Notes: generated from the sequence alone by a model not told the origin. A stretch of 64,000 bases of DNA from Roseovarius litoreus (GCF_900142765.1 NZ_FRCB01000002.1:186001-250000), one strand, 5' to 3'. Positions 55,453 through 64,000 are shown, counted from the first letter of the stretch. Translations and numbers: made by a program.

Positions 55453-56928
55453 ATGACGACACCCGTGCGCGTGACCTTCGAAGAGACCGATATCGAGAAA
55501 ATCGCCGAAGCCGAGGGCCGCGTGGCCGTGATCGTGACACCGGATGGCAAGCTCGATACCGCCGCGCGCCGGGTCAATCGTCTCACCAAGGGAGCGTTGA
55601 AGCGGCTGACCGACAGCGACGCCTGGGGCAAGGTGAAGTCGGGCGAGATGCGCACGCTGGCCTGGCCGGTCGGCATGAAGGCCGAGGCGCTGGATGTTCT
55701 GTGCCTTGATCGCGGGGCCAAGCAGGCCGAGACACGCCGTGCGGGCGTGGCGCTGGCGCGCGCGAAAGCCGGAAAAGAGCTTCTGGTGCTGGCGGGGTCG
55801 GTGCGGCGGCCCGCCGACCTGGCGCTCGGGATGGCGCTGCGCTGCTATCGGTTCACCGAACACAAGACCGACACGGCCAAGGATGTGGAAGGTGCTGTGC
55901 GGGTCATGACCGCCAAACCCGATGAGGCCGAAGCGGCCTTCGCGCCTCTGGCCGCTGTCGCCGAAGGGGTGATCTTCGCGCGCGATCTGATCAGTGAGCC
56001 TGCGAACCACCTGACAACGACGGAATTCGCCAATCGCATCAAGGATATGGAGAAGCTGGGCCTGAAGGTGACCGTGCTGGAGGAAGAGGCGATGCGCAAG
56101 CTGCGCATGGGTGCTCTTTTGTCGGTGGGCCATGGCAGCGCCAGCCCCTCGAAACTGGCCATCATGGAATGGCGCGGGGGTGCGGACAAGGCGGCTCCGC
56201 TGGCTCTGGTCGGCAAGGGCGTGGTGTTCGACACCGGCGGTATCAGCCTAAAGCCTGCGGCCGGCATGGAAGACATGACCATGGATATGGGCGGGGCGGG
56301 TGTCGTCTGCGGCGCGATGCACGCGATCGCCAAACGCAAGGCCAAGACCAATGTGGTGGGTCTTGTCGGGCTGGTGGAGAACATGCCTTCGGATCGCGCA
56401 ACGCGCCCCGGCGACGTGATCACGTCGATGAAGGGCGACACGATCGAGGTGATCAACACCGATGCCGAGGGGCGGCTGGTACTGGCCGATGTGCTTTGGT
56501 ACGCGCAGGAGACGTTCAAACCGGCAGGCATTGTCGATCTGGCCACCCTGACCGGTGCGATGATCATCGCGCTCGGGCATGAAAAGGCAGGCGTGTTTTC
56601 GAATGACGACACGCTGTGCAACGCGTTTCTCAAGGCCGCCGAGGCCGAGGATGAAGCGGCCTGGCGCATGCCGCTGGCCCAAGCCTATGACGACATGCTG
56701 AAATCCGACATCGCGGATATCAAGAATATCGGTGGACGGCCTGCGGGGTCGATCACGGCGGCCCAGTTCATCCAACGTTTCGTCAAGGACGGCGTGCCGT
56801 GGATCCATCTCGATATCGCGGGCGTCACCTCGGTCAAGTCCGAGACGCGCTATGCCCCCAAGGGCGCGTCGGGATGGGGGGTCATGGCGCTCAATCGGCT
56901 GGTTGCGGATATGTTCGAGAAGGATTGA
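55453..56928 (+). CDS. pepA: Leucyl aminopeptidase
   Basis: PepA (M17) is a cytoplasmic manganese or zinc aminopeptidase, in some bacteria also a DNA-binding regulator. The 491-residue protein has VGKGVVFDTGGISLKPAAGM with the metal ligands, and the family signature NTDAEGRL. AGGAG precedes the ATG at 55453. Its stop overlaps the start of holC by one base. Confidence 0.96.
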   Translation: MTTPVRVTFEETDIEKIAEAEGRVAVIVTPDGKLDTAARRVNRLTKGALKRLTDSDAWGKVKSGEMRTLAWPVGMKAEALDVLCLDRGAKQAETRRAGVALARAKAGKELLVLAGSVRRPADLALGMALRCYRFTEHKTDTAKDVEGAVRVMTAKPDEAEAAFAPLAAVAEGVIFARDLISEPANHLTTTEFANRIKDMEKLGLKVTVLEEEAMRKLRMGALLSVGHGSASPSKLAIMEWRGGADKAAPLALVGKGVVFDTGGISLKPAAGMEDMTMDMGGAGVVCGAMHAIAKRKAKTNVVGLVGLVENMPSDRATRPGDVITSMKGDTIEVINTDAEGRLVLADVLWYAQETFKPAGIVDLATLTGAMIIALGHEKAGVFSNDDTLCNAFLKAAEAEDEAAWRMPLAQAYDDMLKSDIADIKNIGGRPAGSITAAQFIQRFVKDGVPWIHLDIAGVTSVKSETRYAPKGASGWGVMALNRLVADMFEKD

Positions 56929-57386
56929 TGGGGGCGGCCTTTTTCTATCATCTGACCCGGAACCCGCTGGAGACGACGCTTCCCATGCTTTTGGGCAAGG
57001 CGCGTCAGGCGGGCTGGCGCGTGATCGTTCGCGGGCATGATGCGGCGCGGATGGAATGGCTGGACGAGAGGCTTTGGCTTGGCCCGGAGGAGGGGTTTTT
57101 GCCGCATGGGCTGGCGGGACGACCCCATGAGGCCGATCAGCCGGTGCTGCTGACCGTATCGGACGAGATCCCCAATGGCGCGCTGTGCCTGATGGCGGTG
57201 GACGGGGCCGAGGTGGCGCCCGATGAGGTGAGCCGGCTGGAGCGGGTCTGCATCCTGTTCGACGGGCATGACGATGCCGCGCTGCAAAGGGCACGGGGCC
57301 AGTGGAAGGCGCTGACATCGGCGGGCTGTTCCGCGCAATACTGGTCCGAGGAGTCGGGCCGGTGGGAGAAAAAGGCCGAAGCCTGA
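56928..57386 (+). CDS. holC: DNA polymerase III chi subunit
   Basis: HolC links the clamp loader to single-strand binding protein at the fork. The 152-residue protein has the family start FFYHLTRNPLE, then GWRVIVRG and VLLTVSDEIPNGA. The ATG overlaps the pepA TGA (TGATG), a common gene pair. A hairpin element follows 22 bp after its stop. Confidence 0.93.
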   Translation: MGAAFFYHLTRNPLETTLPMLLGKARQAGWRVIVRGHDAARMEWLDERLWLGPEEGFLPHGLAGRPHEADQPVLLTVSDEIPNGALCLMAVDGAEVAPDEVSRLERVCILFDGHDDAALQRARGQWKALTSAGCSAQYWSEESGRWEKKAEA

Positions 57387-57408
57387 ACCCGGTCCGGATC
57401 GTCGGAAT

Positions 57409-57458
57409 GCGAGGGGCCAGCCCCTCGCGCTCCCCGGGATATTTGGGGCCAGAAGAAA
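57409..57458 (+). repeat. Composite hairpin element after holC
   Basis: GCGAGGGG-CCAG-CCCCTCGC is a perfect stem, followed by CCCCGGGATATTTGGGGCCA and AGAAGAAA. The same order, with an extra hairpin inserted, occurs at 37003-37083 after mazG in reverse orientation. It lies between holC and the convergent aspartic protease gene. Confidence 0.8.
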
Positions 57459-57468
57459 CCAGCGGGTC

Positions 57469-58050
57469 TCAGCGTGTGAGAACCAGCTTGCCGCCTCCGA
57501 TTTCGACACTGGAAAAGGTTTGCAGGTAGTCCATGCCGAGCAGTGAATGGTCCATCGCGCCTTCATTGACCACGGCGCGCACGCGGGTGTCGCGGATCGG
57601 GCCGATGGCGATGCTGTCAAGGCGCACGGGGGCGGTGCGCACCGTGCCGTTGGCGGTGTTGGCGCGGCCGATATAGGCCAGGGCGGCGGTATCGATCCCG
57701 GCACGGGCGGCATCCGATCGGGTGAGCACGATCTGAGAGGCGCCGGTGTCCACGACGAAGCGAACCGGCGTGCCGTTGATCTCGGCAGTGAGGTAGTAAT
57801 GACCATCCGGCGCGCGGGGCAATTCGATCCGGTTGTCCTGAGCAAGGATCGTCTGGGTGGGGCGCACCGTCTGGCGGATGTCGTCCCAAAGGCCGACGGC
57901 GGCGATCACGCCCACGAAGATCAGCCCCCAGACCAGCGCCTGTTGGGTGAGTTTGCCGAAGGAGGCGCGGTTCTGGGCGAAGAACCACATCAGGATCGCG
58001 CCGCCGAGCAGCACGAGATAGATCAGCCTGGCATAGTCGAAATCCGTCAT
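57469..58050 (-). CDS. Membrane-anchored retropepsin-like aspartic protease
   Basis: The 193-residue protein has two N-terminal spans (about 8-25 and 39-55), then the single-lobe aspartic protease motif VVDTGAS with Asp101, and LLGMDYLQTF near the end. It fits the TIGR02281 family of clan AA proteases, where the protease part faces the periplasm and dimerises. The substrate is unknown. Confidence 0.86.
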   Translation of the reverse strand: MTDFDYARLIYLVLLGGAILMWFFAQNRASFGKLTQQALVWGLIFVGVIAAVGLWDDIRQTVRPTQTILAQDNRIELPRAPDGHYYLTAEINGTPVRFVVDTGASQIVLTRSDAARAGIDTAALAYIGRANTANGTVRTAPVRLDSIAIGPIRDTRVRAVVNEGAMDHSLLGMDYLQTFSSVEIGGGKLVLTR

Positions 58051-58087
58051 GGGGGGGATATAGGCGCGCGCCGGGGCGTTGGAAAGA

Positions 58088-58717
58088 TCACCCGGCCAGT
58101 CCGAAACCGCGCAGACCGTCGAGCACGAATTGCACCGCGAGCGCGGCCAGCAGCATCCCCAGCAGCCGGGTGACCACGTTGATGCCCACGCGCCCGAGCG
58201 CGCGTTCGAGCAGGCCGGAGGTGAGGAACAGCACGAACACCATCGCGATCACGCTCAGCATGACGCCGCTGACAAGCGCCAGCCCTTCGAGGCCCGGGCG
58301 CTGGCCGGCCAGCAGGATCACCGAGGCGATCGCGCCTGGGCCGGCGATCAGCGGAATGGCGAGAGGAAAGATCGAGGGATCGTCGTTGAAATCGTCTTCC
58401 TCGGCCTCTTCGGCCTGGCCCTGGCGGCGCTTGCTGCGCCGCTCGAAGAGCATGTCGAGGGCAGTGAGGAACAACAGGATGCCGCCGGCGATGCGGAAGG
58501 CGGGCATGGAAATGCCGATGAAGCCCAGCACCTGTTCGCCGAAAGCCGCGAACACGATCAGGATCAGGGCCGATGTCACGCAGGCGCGCAGCGCGATGGC
58601 GCGGCGCCGGGCCGGGCTCATGCCTTGGGTCAGCGCCACGAAGAGCGGCGTCATGCCGATCGGATCGATGATCACGAAGAGCGTGACGAAGGCGGTTATG
58701 AGAAAAGCGGCGTCCAT
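58088..58717 (-). CDS. MarC-family integral membrane protein
   Basis: The 209-residue protein has six spans in two triplets and the MarC marks FVIIDPIGMTPLFVALTQG and ALDMLFERR, with a charged loop between. The family was once linked to multiple antibiotic resistance, but its transport role is unproven. It is 37 bp from the aspartic protease gene in the same direction. Confidence 0.88.
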   Translation of the reverse strand: MDAAFLITAFVTLFVIIDPIGMTPLFVALTQGMSPARRRAIALRACVTSALILIVFAAFGEQVLGFIGISMPAFRIAGGILLFLTALDMLFERRSKRRQGQAEEAEEDDFNDDPSIFPLAIPLIAGPGAIASVILLAGQRPGLEGLALVSGVMLSVIAMVFVLFLTSGLLERALGRVGINVVTRLLGMLLAALAVQFVLDGLRGFGLAG

Positions 58718-58785
58718 ACGGGTCTTGGTCTAGCCTATCGGGGCGCGTTCGGGAAGATGGGCGCGAGGGCGCGGTGAGCAGGGGG

Positions 58786-60639
58786 CTATCCGCCGGCCTG
58801 TTCCAGACGTTCCAGCGCGGCGATCCACAGGGTTTCGGCGCGCTCGAGCCCGTCGATGACTTCGGCATATTTCTTCTGCCATTCGGCAGCTTCCTGGATG
58901 CGGGTGTCGTGATACATGTCGGGATGCGCCAGTTTCCGCGCGATCCGGTCGCGCATGTCGTTCAGCTTTTCCACGCGCTCTTCGCATTTGCGGACCTCGG
59001 CACGCAGCGCCAGAAGCGCGTCGCGCGCAGGGCGTTTGGGCGCCGCGGGTTTGGGCGCATCGGAGGGCCGTGGCGGGGCATCGCCCTGCAGCAGCATCGT
59101 GCGGTAGCTGTCGAGATCGCCGTCATAGGGCGCCACATGCCCGTTCTTGACCAGCCAGAGCCGGTCCGCCACGAGGCTGAGCAGGTGCATGTCGTGGCTG
59201 ACAAGGATCACAGCGCCGGTATAGGCGGTCAGCGCCTCGACCAGAGCCTCGCGGCTTTCGATGTCGAGATGGTTGGTCGGCTCGTCGAGGATCAGCATAT
59301 GCGGCGCGTCGATCGTGGCCAGCATCAGGCTTAGGCGGGCCTTCTGGCCGCCGGAGAGTTTGCCGACCAGCGTGTCGGCCTGTTCGGCGCCGATGCCGAA
59401 GCCGCCCAGGCGGGCGCGCAGCTTGGCGGGCGGTTCGGTCGGGCGCAGGCGGCGGATGTGGTCGATCGGTGTCTCATCGAGATGCAGCTCTTCGACCTGA
59501 TGTTGGGCAAAATAGCCCACACGCAGCTTGGAGGAGGCGTGCACTTGTCCGCTCATAGGATCAAGTTTGCCTGCCAAGAGCTTGGAAAGCGTGGATTTTC
59601 CTTCGCCGTTGCGGCCCAGAAGGGCGATGCGGTCATCCTGGTCTATGCGCAGGTCGAGCCGCGACAGCACCGCTTTGCCGTCATAGCCCACCGAGGCGCC
59701 GTCAAGCCGCAGGATGGGGGGTGACAAGGCTTCGGGTTCGGGAAAGGTGAAGCGGCGCAGTGCGGCTTCTTGCGGGCGGGTGATGGGCTGCATCCGGGCC
59801 AGCGCCTTGATGCGGGCCTGGGCCTGTTTCGCCTTGTCGGCCTTGTAGCGGAACCGATCCACATAGGATTGCAGATGGGCGCGGCGGGCGTCTTGTTTCT
59901 TGGCTTCGGATTCCGCCGCGGCAAGACGGGCGGCACGGGTTTCGGCGAAGCGGTCATAGCCGCCCTGATAGAGCGTGAGTTTGCGGTCTTCGAGATGCAG
60001 GATCGCGCCGACCGCCCGGTTCAGCAGCCCGCGATCATGGCTGATGACCAGCACGGTATGGGGATAACGCGCCAGATAGGTTTCGAGCCAGAGCGCGCCT
60101 TCGAGATCGAGATAGTTCGTCGGCTCGTCGAGGAGCAGCAGGTCAGGGGCGGAAAACAGCACCGCCGCCAGCGCCACGCGCATCCGCCACCCGCCCGAAA
60201 AGGCGCTGCAGGGCTGGGCCTGTTCTTCGTCGGTGAAGCCAAGCCCCTTGAGAATCGAGGCGGCACGGGCCTCGGCGGACCAGGCGTCGATATCGGCAAG
60301 GCGCATCTGGATCTCGGCGATGCGGGCGCCGTCGGTGGCGGTGTCGGCCTCGGCCAGCAGGGCGGCGCGTTCGGTGTCGGCGGCCAGAACCGTGTCGATG
60401 AGCGAGACCGAATTGCCCGGCACCTCCTGCGAGACGCCGCCGATGCGGGCGCGGGAGGGCAGGCTGATCTGACCGGTTTCAAGCGCCAGTTCGCCTCGGA
60501 TCAGGCGGAACAGCGTGGTTTTGCCCGTGCCATTGCGGCCCACGATGCCGACCTTGTGGCCATCGGGGATCGAGACCGAGGCATGCTCGATCAGGGGGCG
60601 GCCGGCGACCGAGTAGGAGATATCGTCGATATGCAGCAT
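58786..60639 (-). CDS. ABC-F family ATP-binding protein
   Basis: The 617-residue protein has two ATPase domains with Walker A GRNGTGKTTL and GRNGEGKSTL, the signature LSGGQKARLSL, Walker B LLDEPTNYLDLE and LILDEPTNHLDIE, and a linker rich in Arg and Lys. It has no membrane span. ABC-F proteins act on the ribosome; this resembles the Uup/YheS group, with a coiled-coil C-terminal end. The start at 60639 matches MLHIDDISYSV. Confidence 0.93.
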   Translation of the reverse strand: MLHIDDISYSVAGRPLIEHASVSIPDGHKVGIVGRNGTGKTTLFRLIRGELALETGQISLPSRARIGGVSQEVPGNSVSLIDTVLAADTERAALLAEADTATDGARIAEIQMRLADIDAWSAEARAASILKGLGFTDEEQAQPCSAFSGGWRMRVALAAVLFSAPDLLLLDEPTNYLDLEGALWLETYLARYPHTVLVISHDRGLLNRAVGAILHLEDRKLTLYQGGYDRFAETRAARLAAAESEAKKQDARRAHLQSYVDRFRYKADKAKQAQARIKALARMQPITRPQEAALRRFTFPEPEALSPPILRLDGASVGYDGKAVLSRLDLRIDQDDRIALLGRNGEGKSTLSKLLAGKLDPMSGQVHASSKLRVGYFAQHQVEELHLDETPIDHIRRLRPTEPPAKLRARLGGFGIGAEQADTLVGKLSGGQKARLSLMLATIDAPHMLILDEPTNHLDIESREALVEALTAYTGAVILVSHDMHLLSLVADRLWLVKNGHVAPYDGDLDSYRTMLLQGDAPPRPSDAPKPAAPKRPARDALLALRAEVRKCEERVEKLNDMRDRIARKLAHPDMYHDTRIQEAAEWQKKYAEVIDGLERAETLWIAALERLEQAGG

Positions 60640-60726
60640 GGCTGCGGTGTGACGCAAAGCCCGGCGGGCGTCAATCGCGGCTTTTCAATCGTATGACCCC
60701 ATGCTATCGGGGCCGCGATATTCAAT

Positions 60727-60755
60727 GGGTGCGGGCAGGGGCTTGCACCCCTTTT
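60727..60755 (+). promoter_or_regulatory. Hairpin with T-run in the ndk leader
   Basis: GGGTGC pairs with GCACCC over a 12-nt loop, followed by C and TTTT, ending 20 bp before the ndk ATG. It could act as a terminator or attenuator or simply isolate ndk from upstream transcription. Confidence 0.35.
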
Positions 60756-60774
60756 CCAGAGGAAAGAGGCTGAA

Positions 60775-61197
60775 ATGGCTGTCGAACGCACGCTGAGCAT
60801 CATCAAACCCGACGCAACCAACCGGAACCTGACCGGCAAGATCAACGCCAAGTTCGAGGATGCGGGCCTGCGCATCGTTGCGCAGAAGCGCATCCAGTTG
60901 ACCAAGGCGCAAGCCGGAGAGTTCTATGCCGTGCACAAGGAGCGTCCGTTCTATGACGAGCTGTGCGAATTCATGGCATCGGCACCGGTCGTGGTGCAGG
61001 TTCTGGAAGGCGAAGGCGCCATCGCAAAGAACCGTGACGTGATGGGAGCGACCAACCCTGCGGATGCGGCGCCGGGGACGATCCGGGCGGAATTCGCGGA
61101 GTCCGTGGGCGAAAACTCGGTTCACGGGTCGGACGCGCCGGAAACCGCGGCGGTCGAGATCGCGTATTTCTTCTCGGGTCTCGAACTGGTCGGGTAA
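60775..61197 (+). CDS. ndk: Nucleoside diphosphate kinase
   Basis: Ndk balances nucleotide pools by moving phosphate between NTPs and NDPs through a phosphohistidine. The 140-residue protein has the active-site signature [11 protein letters not shown] with His117, and [28 protein letters not shown] precedes the ATG. It stands alone, facing away from the ABC-F gene. Confidence 0.97.
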   Translation: MAVERTLSIIKPDATNRNLTGKINAKFEDAGLRIVAQKRIQLTKAQAGEFYAVHKERPFYDELCEFMASAPVVVQVLEGEGAIAKNRDVMGATNPADAAPGTIRAEFAESVGENSVHGSDAPETAAVEIAYFFSGLELVG

Positions 61198-61230
61198 GAC
61201 CTGCGAGACCTGCGCAGACATTAAAAGAAA

Positions 61231-61260
61231 GGGCCGTGCCGGTGATCCCGAGCGCGGCCC
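61231..61260 (+). terminator. Likely terminator of ndk
   Basis: GGGCCG and CGGCCC form a stem over an 18-nt loop, with A-rich sequence before it and TGCTT after. The T-run is weak. Confidence 0.45.
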
Positions 61261-61302
61261 TGCTTCTGTCGAGCGTCTGATTTTCAGGCTGTCATTCGCC
61301 CA

Positions 61303-61425
61303 TCAGATGCTGGCGAAATCCTTGAAAACACTACTGGAAATCGTTTTTCCCGAAGGCGCTTGCGCCGGGGTCGGGGTTTGATTGGCGCTGCCTGCGCGCG
61401 CGGTTTGGTTGGGGGTCTGTGCCAT
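61303..61425 (-). CDS. Possible small protein (40 aa)
   Basis: This 40-codon ORF starts at an ATG with GGAG about 8 nt upstream and encodes a Thr/Ala/Ser-rich peptide ending in SSVFKDFASI. A longer form starting in MTRASFQ further upstream is possible. No motif is recognised. It lies between ndk and the XRE-cupin gene, on the opposite strand. Confidence 0.45.
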   Translation of the reverse strand: MAQTPNQTARAGSANQTPTPAQAPSGKTISSSVFKDFASI

Positions 61426-61731
61426 TGTCTGCTCCGGTTTGTGAGGCGGGCGAGACGCGTGGCGCGCGTCTGCCGCCGGGGGTTTTCCCCCAAGGGTGGT
61501 GGCGAAATGTGGCTGGAATGAGGCGCGGGTCATGCATCCCTGCCGATCATGGCCGTGACGCCACAGCCGAGACCGCCGCAGCGGTGGGCCGGGAGGTGGA
61601 GAACACGGGGGTAAGCGACTGAAGTCATAGGGGTTCCGCAAGGTTGCGACGCCCACATATAGGAGTAGCGCCGCGTTACAATGCCGGTTCGCGACAAAAT
61701 TGCGTCGCACCGGGGTCAATCGGCGGATTTC
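61426..61731. other. Intergenic region before repeat copy B
   Basis: This 306-bp stretch has no convincing gene. It holds two hairpins in the leader of the 40-aa ORF: GACGCG with CGCGTC near 61453-61471, and GGGGG with CCCCC at 61479-61492. The next 200 bp show nothing further. Confidence 0.55.
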
Positions 61732-61814
61732 CGTACAGATCGTACGAAACCTACACGCGATCAGGACGAAATCGGATCCGCCAGCGACAAATTGTGTCCA
61801 TCCCGTACGCAAAC
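61732..61814 (+). repeat. 83-bp dispersed element, copy B
   Basis: This is the second copy of the element at 2968-3050, same strand and length. Its ends are nearly identical (28 of 30 and 24 of 26 positions), while the 17-bp middle differs. It ends 91 bp before the XRE-cupin start, so here it could be a promoter part or leader, whereas copy A is behind a gene. Like copy A it is followed at once by a hairpin, here CCCGC with GCGGG. Confidence 0.8.
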
Positions 61815-61905
61815 CCGCCAATAGCGGCCTGCGGGCTTGAATTCGGGGACGGGATTTTCCATCCTGAAGCGCCGCCCGGACGCGGTGATCACGACGAGAC
61901 ACGAG

Positions 61906-62547
61906 ATGCCGCAAACCAAGCTGAGCCAGGACCCGCACAAGCTGCGGGAGACGCGAGAGAAGAACCTGGAGACGGCGATCGGGCGCGAGGTGCGCGAGGT
62001 GCGCCATGCAAGGGGCATGACCGTGGCCGATCTGGCCGATGCGACGGGCCTGTCGGTGGGGATGCTGTCGAAGATCGAGAACGGCGTCACCTCGCCGTCG
62101 CTGACCACGCTGCAGGCCTTGTCGAGCGCGTTGAGCGTTCCGGTCACGGCCTTCTTCCGGCGCTTCGAGGAGCGGCGCGAAGCGGTGCATGTGAAGGCGG
62201 GTGAGGCGCTGGAGATCGAGAGGGCCGGCACGCGGGCCGGGCATCAATACAATCTGCTGGGACATCTGGGCGCCAACAATTCGGGTGTGGTGGTGGAGCC
62301 GTATCTCATCACGTTGAACGAGGAGTCGGATGTGTTCCCGATCTTCCAGCATGACGGGGTGGAGCTGCTTTATATTCTGGAAGGCGAGGTGGGATACCGG
62401 CATGGCGATCAGAGTTTTCACCTGCGTCCCGGTGACAGCCTGTTCTTCGATGCCGACGCGCCGCACGGACCGGATGAATTGATCCGGCTGCCGATTCGGT
62501 ATCTGTCGGTGATCTCGTATCCGCAGGGCAGAAGCCGGGAGGGCTGA
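61906..62547 (+). CDS. XRE-family transcriptional regulator with cupin domain
   Basis: The 213-residue regulator has an N-terminal helix-turn-helix (about 37-60: MTVADLADATGLSVGMLSKI) and a C-terminal cupin (about 135-205: VELLYILEGEVGYRHGDQSF). Such proteins sense a small metabolite through the cupin and control amino-acid or polyamine genes. The start at 61906 fits the family; the longer frame from 61837 does not. A hairpin follows at 62551. Confidence 0.9.
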   Translation: MPQTKLSQDPHKLRETREKNLETAIGREVREVRHARGMTVADLADATGLSVGMLSKIENGVTSPSLTTLQALSSALSVPVTAFFRRFEERREAVHVKAGEALEIERAGTRAGHQYNLLGHLGANNSGVVVEPYLITLNEESDVFPIFQHDGVELLYILEGEVGYRHGDQSFHLRPGDSLFFDADAPHGPDELIRLPIRYLSVISYPQGRSREG

Positions 62548-62550
62548 GGC

Positions 62551-62580
62551 GGGGCGCGGTCCGTCTTTGGTCCGCGCCCC
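62551..62580 (+). terminator. Hairpin after the XRE-cupin gene
   Basis: GGGGCGCGG and CCGCGCCCC form a perfect 9-bp stem with a 12-nt loop, 4 bp after the stop. There is no T-run. Confidence 0.55.
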
Positions 62581-62754
62581 AACCTGCCTATCGCCGGTCC
62601 CGTCATGCGAGAGGGCATGCGATGCGGCGATGCCCCGCCCATGATGCCATCTGCCGGGATGAGGCTTGGCCCGGCAGGCAGCGGCGCGACGGATATGGAG
62701 GGATGTCGCGGGCGGGGGAGAGGGTGTGCGCCTCAGGCGTGTGAGCGGACCGCT

Positions 62755-63468
62755 TTAGGGACCCGGATCGACGACGCGCAGATAGGATATGATCCGACGG
62801 GAGAGCGCGCCGAATTGGCGAAGCACCTCGGTTTCGCTGCGCTCGTCCGGCACGAGCGCCACATCGCCCGGCATCCAGTCGGCGGGCGTCGCGGCGCCGG
62901 TTGCGTCAACCAGTTGCAGCGCCTCGATCACGCGGATCAGTTCCGCGGTGCTGCGGCCGATATGCACGGGATATTCCATCATGACGGCGATGCGCAATTC
63001 GGGGGTCAGGATGAAGCTCTTGCGGATCGCGTGGCCGGTGGCTTCCTCGTCGTGGATCATTCCGAACAGCTGACTGAGGGTCAGCATCGGGTCGTGACCG
63101 ATGGGAAAGCCGATATCGACCTCGAAGATGTCCTCGACATGCTCGTGCCAGAGCCTTTGGTCCTCGATCGGGGAGGCGCTGATGCCCAGATGTTTCACAT
63201 TGAGCCGTTTCCAGGTCTCGTCATGCGAGGCGAGAGAGGCGATTTCGGTGGTGCAGACCGGGGTCAGGGCCGCGGGATGGCTGAAGAGATGTGTCCAGCT
63301 TCCGAGCGCCCAATCGCGAAAGCGCAGCTCGCCCTGGGTGGTGTCGAGGGAAAAATCGGGAAACTTGTCCCCGATCCGGGGCAACCAGCGCACGGTGCGG
63401 CGCGCGCTGATAGGCAGTTTGATGAGAGCGTTTCCGGGATCGCGATCTGCAAAGAGCTGGATGGACAT
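62755..63468 (-). CDS. 1-Cys peroxiredoxin (Prx6-like)
   Basis: The 237-residue protein has the peroxidatic site HPAALTPVCTTE with Cys72, and no other cysteine, which fits the 1-Cys Prx6 type that reduces peroxides with an outside thiol. The long C-terminal part (from about 160) is typical of that subfamily. It lies in the opposite direction to the response regulator gene, with 275 bp between their starts. Confidence 0.92.
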   Translation of the reverse strand: MSIQLFADRDPGNALIKLPISARRTVRWLPRIGDKFPDFSLDTTQGELRFRDWALGSWTHLFSHPAALTPVCTTEIASLASHDETWKRLNVKHLGISASPIEDQRLWHEHVEDIFEVDIGFPIGHDPMLTLSQLFGMIHDEEATGHAIRKSFILTPELRIAVMMEYPVHIGRSTAELIRVIEALQLVDATGAATPADWMPGDVALVPDERSETEVLRQFGALSRRIISYLRVVDPGP

Positions 63469-63743
63469 AAGGTGTTTCTTTCAATGGCCTGATTTTTCCT
63501 TGCTATGGGCGGAAGATGGCTGGTTGGCGGCGGTATTTTTCAAAATTTTGCAAATTGAGAACAATCAAGTTACTCTGCCTTTGGTTGCGGCGCTTGTTTT
63601 CGCTGCACCTTTTGCTTTTGGCCCTCCCGATGCGGTGCGGGGGTCGGGGCCGATGCGGTAGAGAGTGATATTTTCCCGAACGCCGAGCTCTGCGCCCGAA
63701 AGGGCAGGGGCCGATTCACATCCCAGCCGAAGGGAGGCATGTC

Positions 63744-64000
63744 ATGAGTGACGGCAAGATCATTGTCCTGCACGAAGAAAAAGACCTGCGCGCGGCCATC
63801 GAGGCCGACCTGCAGGAAGATGGATATATCGTGTATCAATGTGAGACGATCAAGGCGCTGTCGCAGCATCTTGCCCGGCATGATTTCGATATTCTGCTGC
63901 TCGATGCACGGCCGCCGGATGGCGACGGCATCGGCCTTGTGCAGGATGTGCGGCGCAGCTCGGATGTGGGGATCATCCTGCTGGCCTGTGAGGACCACGA
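63744..64000 (+). CDS. Response regulator, 3'-truncated by window edge
   Basis: The 85 visible residues are a receiver domain: IIVLHEEKDLR with an acidic pair, and FDILLLDARPPDGDG with Asp54 as the phosphorylation site. The output domain is outside the window. AAGGGAGG lies 6 nt before the ATG. Confidence 0.85.
   Translation, partial: MSDGKIIVLHEEKDLRAAIEADLQEDGYIVYQCETIKALSQHLARHDFDILLLDARPPDGDGIGLVQDVRRSSDVGIILLACEDH

Overview
The window is a gene-dense, GC-rich stretch of chromosome from an alphaproteobacterium, most likely a marine Rhodobacteraceae (Roseobacter-group) species. The signs are the birA-coaX-rnj tail, which in this family usually follows the nuo operon; a VPLPA-CTERM surface protein; a stand-alone Hint-domain protein; Bpt; an XRE-cupin regulator; DUF4167 after prfA-prmC; and zwf-pgl-pgi as one Entner-Doudoroff cluster. 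No tRNA, rRNA, insertion sequence, prophage, CRISPR array or replication origin was seen. About 60 protein genes are supported. Both window edges cut a gene: birA on the left and a response regulator on the right.

Layout. 1-3.0 kb (+): birA, coaX, rnj, ending at a two-way terminator shared with a DEAD-box helicase. 3.1-9.7 kb (-): helicase, glycosyltransferase, VPLPA-CTERM protein, prfC, Hint protein. 9.9-14.1 kb: a degenerate SDR, a sodium:solute symporter-like carrier, then bpt, an RDD protein and a YbaK-like deacylase on the minus strand. 14.2-19.9 kb (+): glnE, a small conserved ORF, a lipoprotein, an RlmI-like methyltransferase and a PIN protein. 20.0-21.7 kb (-): M48 peptidase and a radical SAM protein. 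21.8-25.6 kb (+): zwf-pgl-pgi behind a candidate promoter and LacI-type operator. 26-34 kb: fused MFS/spermidine-synthase protein, cupin, tiny lipoprotein, eno, DMT exporter, fur, a second DEAD-box helicase and an EEP-family hydrolase. 34.2-39.5 kb: DUF2238-like membrane protein, selO, GNAT, mazG, M20 amidohydrolase, small membrane protein. 39.9-44.0 kb: a signalling patch with a pseudo-receiver DNA-binding protein, a membrane histidine kinase and a soluble PAS-containing chemoreceptor. 44.2-47.6 kb: DUF1499, a small secreted Cys protein, prfA-prmC, DUF4167. 47.8-55.3 kb (-): lptF-lptG-lptD-surA-pdxA-rsmA, with the genes overlapping by four bases or nearly touching. 55.4-61.2 kb: pepA-holC, aspartic protease, marC, ABC-F ATPase, ndk. 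61.3-64 kb: a 40-aa ORF, XRE-cupin regulator, 1-Cys peroxiredoxin, response regulator.

Most genes are housekeeping: cofactors, RNA turnover, translation termination, nitrogen control, sugar catabolism and outer-membrane assembly. The less explained content is between genes. An 83-bp element occurs twice, 58.8 kb apart, with identical length and conserved ends. A composite hairpin element follows mazG and holC in the same orientation. Twin palindromes follow the PIN gene, two related palindromes follow the DUF4167 gene, and a hairpin-rich region follows pgi. I saw no clear new multi-gene system. The best candidates for undescribed biology are the 83-bp element, the pseudo-receiver/kinase pair and several very small proteins.
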